Made by a program: the position numbers and the translations under genes. A stretch of 31,120 nucleotides of DNA from CAZART01 sp964487555 (GTDB lineage Bacteria > Bacteroidota > Rhodothermia > Rhodothermales > VXPQ01). Shown one piece after another: positions 25,801 through 31,120 of this stretch (its first letter is position 1; each line of letters starts with the position of its first letter). The stretch is taken from positions 1 through 31,120 of the forward strand of contig CAZART010000060.1 in assembly GCA_964487555.1 (NCBI GenBank). Direction: 5' to 3'. A model generated the notes under the pieces. The model was not told where the DNA came from. It made no database searches and worked only from the letters and a program-made list of their open reading frames with translations.

Positions 25801-26387
25801 TCGCCATCGTAGTCGAAAAAAGAAGCGTGAATCGATAGGCCGGAGTCTGCAATGCCGTACTCTTCAGCTCGCTCAGAGAAAGTATTATCTCCGTTATTTA
25901 CGAAAAGCTCATTCTTTTTGTCATCTTCTTCTACGATTCCGGAGTTACATATATATATGTCAATCCATCCATCTCCATTAATGTCGACAAAACTTACTCC
26001 TGTCGCCCAGGCCTTGCTACCCGCTACGCCTGCATGATCAGTGACATCCGTGAACCTCATGTCACCGGAGTTGATGAATAGCTTATTGTCTACTTGATTA
26101 CCAACCAAATATATATCATTTAATCCGTCGTTGTTTATGTCACCAATGGCAACGCCGCCACCGTTGTAAAAATTACGGTATTTATATATATTATATTCAT
26201 ACTCGTATTTTAATGTGTTGGAAAATTCTATTCCAGTATTACGTGCATCCAACAATTCGAAAACATAGTTTTGCTTTTCGGGCGAATCGACCCTGCAGCC
26301 AACTACGATGAGACATGCCAATAAACATCCTGTCCCGATGAGCGGAAAAGGAAGCGGTATAGGCCGGCCGCACTTTATCGTCCACAT
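22851..26387 (-). CDS. FG-GAP/UnbV-repeat lipoprotein, full length (fifth of six)
   Basis: This 1178-residue lipoprotein has a signal sequence ending LACLIVVGC, with Cys31 as the lipid site. FG-GAP repeats occupy about 75-540 (DINNDGLNDIY, DINGDGWIDIY, DYDGDGDLDLY, DLDNDGDLDLVVNN), then UnbV at about 565-640 (FAVGAQLSAWSGD, VRGFQSTVDHTLHLGFG, DSLVVRWPDG). A second half opens with RQPLMFHMLSTEGPALCVGD and holds more Asp-rich loops (DVDGDGDSDLF, DFDGDDDVDLF, DLDHDGDLDLI). It shares its plan with the next gene but is clearly diverged. ATG 26387 follows the preceding gene's TAA by one base, so the two are probably co-translated; longer in-frame starts lie inside that gene. The first 450 coding bases are much richer in A and T than the rest. 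Confidence 0.88.
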   Translation of the reverse strand: MWTIKCGRPIPLPFPLIGTGCLLACLIVVGCRVDSPEKQNYVFELLDARNTGIEFSNTLKYEYEYNIYKYRNFYNGGGVAIGDINNDGLNDIYLVGNQVDNKLFINSGDMRFTDVTDHAGVAGSKAWATGVSFVDINGDGWIDIYICNSGIVEEDDKKNELFVNNGDNTFSERAEEYGIADSGLSIHASFFDYDGDGDLDLYLVNNSYRSIGSFNLQDNTRHVRHQAGGDRLYENTLSPDAARASALSGDAPPRFIDVSAEAGILGSEIGFGLGVSVGDLNRDGWPDMYVSNDFFERDYLYINAKDGTFDEVLERTIKSVSAAAMGADMADLNGDGYPEVFVTDMLPREEHRLKTVTSFDSWDRYQDYVHDDYHHQFTRNTLQLNRGPASLDTSSHNDRKAPLVHFSEIGRMSGVDATDWSWGAMIADFDLDGFRDLFVANGIFQDLTNADYLVQIRDEKIMRELTQNRRVDYKRLIDMIPSTPIPNYMFAGGSHFRFSEVTKAWGLSDPSFSNGSAYGDLDNDGDLDLVVNNVNMEAFVYENRATEHYPERAWLQVALKGKSPNTFAVGAQLSAWSGDRLWYVEQQPVRGFQSTVDHTLHLGFGSDLTSERLDSLVVRWPDGTIDMQEKVAVNQRLTLRQGDALESQTHPGIVAVSEARNVEGKGRRPREGVKNRPGSDVPKLRTLDPADVGLDWRHLENIHNDFSRQPLMFHMLSTEGPALCVGDANGDGRQDLYLGGAKDQSGVVFLQNRNGGFDRDEQPELEKDRISEDTDCIWLDVDGDGDSDLFVASGGSEFPSSSSALMDRLYINDGNGRFVRSDQQLTSASAGFEATGAVAAGDFDGDDDVDLFVGTRLRPFGFGMPVDGHLLMNDGKGKFEEVTDSKAPGLRDMGMITDARWADVDGDGDLDLFVAGEWMPLTLFENRQGKLVNQTVEAGLEATAGWWNAIEVADLDHDGDLDLIGANHGLNSRFRASPDEPVQIWIDDFDGDGRVEQVVSTHQHARAYPMALRHDLIDEISSLEEAYPTYASYSGQTVHDIFSDEQLGNAVHRQAVELRSVVAWNDGSGRFRIEPLPLESQLAPMYGIAISDVDDDGRQDILMGGNLYETKPEVGRYDASYGAVTATGPSGLASLPFSQSGFWVSGPVRRIQILQTGSRTLLIVARNNAPLNVFTYGN

Positions 26388-26388
26388 A

Positions 26389-27003
26389 TTATCTTTTGTC
26401 GGCATACCCTTCCTTCCGGCTCTCAATCTCTTTCTCCACGACAATATCTGTGAACACGGCCATAACCTCGCTATCCGTGTATTTGCCAACGACTATGCGC
26501 CGGTTGCCGTCCACCTTTGCATACTGCACAGTCTCACCGAAAGCATCCCTAGCGCGCTCAAGCTCAATGAAGCCGTCACCATACCACGCTGTGAATAGAT
26601 CAATGACGGCCCGCTGAAGGCTGTCGGCTGACAGATCGTCGTTCCAGGGTGCCCAACCGTCGTAGAGGAAGCGCGTGCGCATCTGGAATACTTTATCCTC
26701 ATGGAAATCCGGATAGAAGAACATTTTAGCCGGGTGAGGTAGCTCGTCGTCGAGTTCGTACCGGACCGTCTGGTTTCGAGGACCCTGCATCACCATACCC
26801 TTCCTGTTCAAAGCCCAGCTGTGCTCGTAGAACGCCTCTTTGGACATTCCCAGCTCGTAGTCTAGGAATAAGGTATTATATTTCGTCCCGGTCGCTAGTT
26901 CACGTTCTACGAGCCGTTCGTAGTCGGAGCGCCTGTCACACCCCGCGATAGCAAGGACGACGAAGATCAGGAAAACAGGTAAGCGGTGATGAACGGTGGA
27001 CAT
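26389..27003 (-). CDS. Lipoprotein of unknown function in the FG-GAP cluster
   Basis: This 204-residue protein has a signal sequence with lipobox AIAGC (Cys22). The mature part includes DYERLVERELATGTKYNTLF, LDYELGMSKEAFYEHSWALN, MFFYPDFHEDKVFQM, YDGWAPWNDDLSADSLQ and a C-terminal KVDGNRRIVVGKYTDSEVMA. I recall a similar unnamed family beside SusCD and FG-GAP genes in other Bacteroidota, but know no function or domain name. The KEAF/HSWALN helix followed by beta strands suggests a compact alpha/beta fold. It sits one base before the full-length FG-GAP gene at 26387 and 135 bases after the half-length one, so it belongs to the same transcript. A chaperone or adaptor for the propeller proteins is one guess. 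Confidence 0.75.
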   Translation of the reverse strand: MSTVHHRLPVFLIFVVLAIAGCDRRSDYERLVERELATGTKYNTLFLDYELGMSKEAFYEHSWALNRKGMVMQGPRNQTVRYELDDELPHPAKMFFYPDFHEDKVFQMRTRFLYDGWAPWNDDLSADSLQRAVIDLFTAWYGDGFIELERARDAFGETVQYAKVDGNRRIVVGKYTDSEVMAVFTDIVVEKEIESRKEGYADKR

Positions 27004-27138
27004 CGTCTCCGACCCTAGTAACTATGACCGAACGAGGAATTTTTGGAGGCAGCCGAGAGCAAAGTGCCGAATGCTTTCGTTCTTACTCGCAGCCATGGCC
27101 GGCTCTCCGGAAAGCACGCGATCCCAAGCCGTATCTCC

Positions 27139-29049
27139 TCATGGAGAGCGGGCGCGCAGCCTCTGGTTGACCTCAACGTTCTCCAACGTGAACGTGTCTC
27201 CGTCCGGCCAGCGGACGACCAACGAGTCCAGACGACGCGACGGCACCTGCGCTCCAAAGCTCATGTGCAGTCTATGATCCACGGTCGACTGAAAGCCGCG
27301 GACCGGCTGCTGTTCAACGTACCACTGGCGACCGGCCGACCAGGCACTGACTTGGGCACCGATGGCGAACGTATTCGGCGGGCGGCCTTGCAGATCGATC
27401 TGGAGCCATGCTCGTTCAGGAAATAGCTCTGACGCTCGGTTCCGATAAACGAACGCTCCCATATTTACATTGTTGATTACGAGATCAAGATCGCCGTCGT
27501 TGTCCAGGTCGCCATAGGCCGATCCGCTTGAAAAACTCGGCTCCGACAGCCCCCATTCCGCCGCAACGTCCCCAAACTGGAGCGTCGGGCTCCCCGCATA
27601 CATGTAATTGGCGACCGGATTCGAGGGAATTCGGTCGACTATTTTTAGAATGGGCTCTGATTGGCTCCTCATAATCGAACGAAGAGTTTCCGGGTCCGAC
27701 ATCTCTGCAATGAAGTCCTGATCGAGCAGGTCTTTGTAGATCCCATTAGGAATGAAGAGGTCGCGGTATCCGTCGAGATCGAAGTCGGCTATCAATCCGC
27801 CCCAGCTCCAGTCACTGGCCTCCACCCCCGCCAGCCGGCCGATTTCACTGAAATGGACGAGATGCGGCCCCGTCTCACGTTCATCACCCGGCATCGGTGC
27901 CGGACCACGGTTCAACTGAAGCGTATTGCGCGTGAACTGATGGTGATAGCCTTGTTCGGCCGCGGCGTTATGTTCGTCCCATGTCGCGAAGGCTATCTTC
28001 GACTTGGTCCGCTCCTCCGCCTCGGGTAGCATATCGGAGACAAATATTTCCGGGAAACCGTCCTGATTCAAATCCGCTATATCTCCGCCCATAGAACTGA
28101 GGCTTATCTCACCCATGACCTGAGGCAGGACTTCGATGAACGTTCCGTCTGCATTGTTCAGGTACAAATAGTCTCTCTCGAAGAAGTCGTTCGAGATGTA
28201 GATGTCCGCCCAGCCGTCACGATTTACGTCCGATACCGAGATCCCCAGCCCAAAACCAATTTTACTGCTGAAGATACCGACCTGGTCCGTTATGTCCGTG
28301 AATGGAACGTGGTTATGGTTCTGGCTGCGAACCCCTGAGGTCACGGACTCGTTCACACGCTCAGAAGCCAATTCATTTCGAAAGAATCGATTACCTCCAC
28401 CGGGATCGGGGATCTCGCGAAGGCCTTCCTTCGGCTCAAGATCGTCGAGGGAGCGAATTGGATTGCTTAGGAGATACAGGTCCAGATCACCGTCTTTGTC
28501 GTAGTCGAAAAAGGAGGCATGAATCGATAGACCGGTCACGTCGACGCCGTACTCCTTGGCTCTCTCGGTAAACGTATTATCTGCATTGTTAATGAACAGC
28601 TCGTTATGCCTTCTCTCTCCTCCGGGTGGACCCGATTTGCAGATGTAGATATCGAGCCATCCGTCCCCATTGATATCCGCCATGCTGACCCCGGTCGTCC
28701 AGGTACCTCCCGAAGCAAGCCCCGCCTCATGGGTAATATCCACAAATCTGAAGCCACCTTTATTCAAGAACAATTTATTTGAAACTTGATTTCCCGTAAA
28801 CACAATATCCGGAAGGCCGTCATTATTTATGTCGCCGATAGCTACTCCTCCGCCGTTATAAAAATTCCGAAATAGATAGGTGTTAAGCTCTTCAGTCGGG
28901 GAAAGGCTATTTTCGAAGGTGATTCCGGATTCTGACGAAGGAATACTTTCGAACATAAAGTCGGCATCGGATTCTGGCTGGCTACATCCTGTTACTAAAA
29001 CGAACAGGCAAGATGCGACGCAGCTTATATGTGCACGTTTGCAACTCAT
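27139..29049 (-). CDS. FG-GAP/UnbV-repeat lipoprotein, half length
   Basis: This 636-residue lipoprotein has a signal sequence ending VLVTGC (Cys22). It holds FG-GAP repeats at about 65-530 (DINNDGLPDIVF, DINGDGWLDIY, DYDKDGDLDLY, DVNRDGWADIY, DLDNDGDLDLVINN) and an UnbV domain at about 557-630 (FAIGAQVSAWSAG, VRGFQSTVDHRLHMSFG, DSLVVRWPDGDTF). It stops at RLRARSP, exactly where its full-length neighbours continue into the STEGPA motif and a second propeller. Within the repeats it is closest to the 1178-residue neighbour (NYMYAGSP, YVEQQPVRGFQS). The 135 bases after the stop contain no recognisable second-half remnant in any frame, so it may be a natural short form. ATG 29049 starts the signal peptide. 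Confidence 0.87.
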   Translation of the reverse strand: MSCKRAHISCVASCLFVLVTGCSQPESDADFMFESIPSSESGITFENSLSPTEELNTYLFRNFYNGGGVAIGDINNDGLPDIVFTGNQVSNKLFLNKGGFRFVDITHEAGLASGGTWTTGVSMADINGDGWLDIYICKSGPPGGERRHNELFINNADNTFTERAKEYGVDVTGLSIHASFFDYDKDGDLDLYLLSNPIRSLDDLEPKEGLREIPDPGGGNRFFRNELASERVNESVTSGVRSQNHNHVPFTDITDQVGIFSSKIGFGLGISVSDVNRDGWADIYISNDFFERDYLYLNNADGTFIEVLPQVMGEISLSSMGGDIADLNQDGFPEIFVSDMLPEAEERTKSKIAFATWDEHNAAAEQGYHHQFTRNTLQLNRGPAPMPGDERETGPHLVHFSEIGRLAGVEASDWSWGGLIADFDLDGYRDLFIPNGIYKDLLDQDFIAEMSDPETLRSIMRSQSEPILKIVDRIPSNPVANYMYAGSPTLQFGDVAAEWGLSEPSFSSGSAYGDLDNDGDLDLVINNVNMGAFVYRNRASELFPERAWLQIDLQGRPPNTFAIGAQVSAWSAGRQWYVEQQPVRGFQSTVDHRLHMSFGAQVPSRRLDSLVVRWPDGDTFTLENVEVNQRLRARSP

Positions 29050-29128
29050 ATGTACACTATGGGCGAATAATAATCACTAACTTGGATCTGTAATATTTTT
29101 TGGTCTGCCAGGAGCTGCTTCACAATAG

Positions 29129-29195
29129 GCTCGCAGCGAGCATTTCATTTGGCCACGCTACTTGTGCGTAATCCAGCTACTCGTGCGTAAACCCA
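29129..29195. repeat. 19-bp tandem repeat and palindrome in the cluster's gap
   Basis: GCTACT(T/C)GTGCGTAA plus (T/A)CC occurs at 29157-29175 and again at 29176-29194. A near-perfect palindrome, GCTCGC-A-GCGAGC, lies at 29129-29141. The 272-base gap (29050-29321) separates the deacetylase from the half-length FG-GAP gene and has no gene. In the minus direction these elements lie 80-145 bases upstream of the FG-GAP start, so they may mark an internal promoter or operator. Confidence 0.5.
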
Positions 29196-29321
29196 GGCGC
29201 TTTCTGCGCGGCTCGAGCGGATGTGATTGCGGAAAGTCGGCCGTCGTAGATGTGTAAAGATATCCGCATGGCCTCTTTTCGGAGATCGTCGGAAGAACGA
29301 CGCCCCACCTACGCAGCTGCG

Positions 29322-30197
29322 CTAGTGGTCGGATGCACCGAATAGATCAGTGGAATGGCCGGTCGGCGCCACGAAGGGACGCAGATATACGATGTTCTCT
29401 CCTTCCTCGAGGCCTTGCCTCCTTCGCTCGATGGACTCCGGAGGGATCTGCGATTCGTGGCATCGCAGGGCCTCCAATGCCGTCAGACCGTCTTCATCGG
29501 TATACGGAATCTGTACCGTCAGATATTTCTCCTGAACACCTCTCAAGACTCTGTCCGACTCCGGAACGCTCGATGCGGGCAGGGCGACATAATAGAGCGC
29601 CGGCGTTTTTGCCCACTCCTGGCTTACGAGTACTTGCTCGACCGACGAGCCGACCAGGCGATGGTCCATATGATTGGAAATGCCATCCGGGCCGAACGTG
29701 ATGATGGCGTCCGGCTGTTTTTCGGTGATAATTCGTTGCAGATCCCTTATCAGACCTCTCAGCTGAGGTATGAAGCCGTCGTATCCCTGAGCGGATCTAA
29801 ACTGATCTTCGTAGTCCAGATGAATGAGTTCGACCCCTAATGTTGAGGCGGCACACTTCAACTCGTCGCGTCGTATTGCTGCCAGGGTATCGCCGGCCGG
29901 CAAGCCTGAAAACTCGTTGGTGCCCAGGCGCCCGTCCGTAGCCGTTACCAATGTGACGTCCGTACCCTCTCGAGCATACCTGGCCAGGATGGGACCAACC
30001 AGTCCCTCGTCGTCCGGATGAGCAAAGATGGCCATCAGCACCTTGTCTCCAGGGGATCCGGAACGCTCTTGCGCGTGCAGCGGTGCGCTGCTTAGTACGA
30101 TCGGACCAAAGACTACGACAACGTACGCTACCAGTGCGCCGCGCGTGAACGCCCTCCAACGGTCGACACCTCTCCGCGCCAGACGCGATCTTGCCAT
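29322..30197 (-). CDS. Secreted PIG-L (LmbE) family deacetylase, SusD-linked
   Basis: This 291-residue protein has a long signal peptide (basic start, hydrophobic 20-38, cleavage near PLHAQ) and then the PIG-L fold. The zinc motif AHPDDE is at 59-64, TLVTATDGRLG follows, and the second metal site is GISNHMDHRLVG. PIG-L enzymes hydrolyse N-acetyl groups of GlcNAc-type sugars and mycothiol or bacillithiol precursors; which substrate applies here is not shown. Export and the SusD gene nine bases upstream argue for work on an imported or surface-bound acetylated ligand. It is only distantly similar to the other PIG-L protein in the window (10432-11346). There is no lipobox. Confidence 0.9.
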   Translation of the reverse strand: MARSRLARRGVDRWRAFTRGALVAYVVVVFGPIVLSSAPLHAQERSGSPGDKVLMAIFAHPDDEGLVGPILARYAREGTDVTLVTATDGRLGTNEFSGLPAGDTLAAIRRDELKCAASTLGVELIHLDYEDQFRSAQGYDGFIPQLRGLIRDLQRIITEKQPDAIITFGPDGISNHMDHRLVGSSVEQVLVSQEWAKTPALYYVALPASSVPESDRVLRGVQEKYLTVQIPYTDEDGLTALEALRCHESQIPPESIERRRQGLEEGENIVYLRPFVAPTGHSTDLFGASDH

Positions 30198-30206
30198 GGA
30201 CTCACC

Positions 30207-31120
30207 TTAGTATCCGGGGTTTTGTACCAGATTAGGATTCGTTTCCAGCTGGTCTCTGGGAATAGGAGCGACATTTCTGAAGGGCTGCGAGACGTCTTTA
30301 AACTGCCACGGATCGTTGTACCGCGTTTGGCCACCGTTGATACCGGCAAAACGGATCAGGTCCTGGCGGCGCATCTGCTCCCAGAACATCTCGCGCCCAC
30401 GTTCAGCGAGGAGCCGCTCTGCATTCAGGGAGCTGAAATCGTCGACGCCGGAACGGTTTCTGATTTGATTGACCAATGCAAGAGCCTCGCCGCTGCCGGA
30501 ATTTTGACGCCACAGCGCTTCTGCCTTCATGAGCAGCACGTCGGCATACCGGTACACGACGAAATCGTTGCTCATGTCTCCACCGATGCCCATTTCGAAC
30601 TCGTATTTGCCGATGCGGGCACCGCACTGACGGCATGCGACGGACTGCAGATCGTTGATCGCCGGCGTAAACGTCAGCGGCGGTCCGTTGGCATCGAAGT
30701 CGGAAAAGACGCCGCTGTCCTCGATTCGGTCGCCCGCAGCGGTGAATTGTGGTCCAACGACGAAATTGCCAAGCCGATCGTCGAGCGTGCCCTGGATGCG
30801 GTCGAGGCCGTCGGAGGTCGCGGTAGGCTGCGTGCCCCAGACCTCGCCCTGCGGTCCGGGATTCTGCTCCGGATCTATAACCGATTCGTAGATCTCCTGC
30901 GTCGCCGACCACCCGTTCCATGGCTGATTCTGGAAATTGTACGTGTTCTGGCTTCCATAATGGAAGGTCATCATGTTCAGGTTGAAGCCTGCAAGAAAAA
31001 CCTTGTCGTAGGGTACGACGAAGATGTTCTCAGGAGACCCTTCATTCTGGACGGCAAAATTGTCGTGGTAGTTGGCGGCTAAGTTATATTGACCTGAGTT
31101 TATGATGGCGTCGAGATGCG
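30207..31120 (-). CDS. SusD/RagB-family outer-membrane lipoprotein (C-terminal part)
   Basis: Only the C-terminal 303 residues are inside the window; the frame is open to the right edge (LDAIINSGQYNLAANY is the first clear stretch). SusD signatures are NFAVQNEGSPENIFVVPY near the edge, then YRYADVLLMKAEALWR, ALALVNQIRNRSGV, ERGREMFWEQMRRQDLIRFA and the C-terminal FRNVAPIPRDQLETNPNLVQ with NPGY at the end. SusD proteins cap the SusC TonB-dependent porin and capture glycans or peptides outside the cell. The susC gene is expected just upstream, beyond position 31120. A methionine at 30974 is internal and not a start. The stop lies nine bases before the deacetylase ATG, so they are co-transcribed. 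Confidence 0.93.
   Translation of the reverse strand, partial: HLDAIINSGQYNLAANYHDNFAVQNEGSPENIFVVPYDKVFLAGFNLNMMTFHYGSQNTYNFQNQPWNGWSATQEIYESVIDPEQNPGPQGEVWGTQPTATSDGLDRIQGTLDDRLGNFVVGPQFTAAGDRIEDSGVFSDFDANGPPLTFTPAINDLQSVACRQCGARIGKYEFEMGIGGDMSNDFVVYRYADVLLMKAEALWRQNSGSGEALALVNQIRNRSGVDDFSSLNAERLLAERGREMFWEQMRRQDLIRFAGINGGQTRYNDPWQFKDVSQPFRNVAPIPRDQLETNPNLVQNPGY

Noticed and set aside
27004..27138. Decayed second half of the half-length propeller protein
   Set aside because: Reading all three minus frames gives no STEGPA motif or Asp-rich loop, so no remnant is supported.

Overview
The window looks like a chromosomal stretch of a GC-rich member of the Bacteroidota/Rhodothermota group, most plausibly Rhodothermales-like. 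The evidence is a type IX secretion (T9SS) sortase of the PorU type, a SusD/RagB outer-membrane lipoprotein, FG-GAP/UnbV lipoproteins, a TonB plug-domain protein, frequent lipoboxes and mostly weak Shine-Dalgarno sequences. The assignment is inferred from gene content; no rRNA or tRNA gene was seen.

Region 1 (1-4500): a cation-chloride cotransporter (SLC12-like) gene reads rightward and converges on a two-PAS hybrid histidine kinase with a C-terminal receiver. Region 2 (4500-5600) is poor in genes. It holds a remnant of a large secreted lamin-tail/CotH-type protein, a roughly 267-bp imperfect inverted duplication, a GGTGAC/GGTGGC hexamer tract that may encode a Gly/Asp-rich peptide on the minus strand, and the upstream region of porU.

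Region 3 (5597-12928) reads rightward: porU, a DUF2911 protein, a secreted PIG-L deacetylase overlapped by a small lipoprotein gene, msrA, and an 89-residue protein with two C-terminal cysteines. Region 4 (13005-18755): tryptophanase (minus strand) diverges from an aldo/keto reductase, followed by a PAP2 phosphatase and a membrane PAS histidine kinase.

Region 5 (18902-31120) is the most distinctive. A lone TonB plug-domain lipoprotein gene faces a long minus-strand cluster. In transcription order this is SusD (running off the right edge), a secreted PIG-L deacetylase, a half-length FG-GAP/UnbV lipoprotein, an unrecognised lipoprotein, and two full-length FG-GAP/UnbV lipoproteins. Every product except the deacetylase, which has a plain signal peptide, carries or is expected to carry a lipid anchor. 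The set resembles an uptake locus of the SusCD type with a large array of beta-propeller lipoproteins at the cell surface. The likely role is capture and deacetylation of an acetylated ligand, but the substrate cannot be read from the sequence. This cluster is the best candidate here for an undescribed system.
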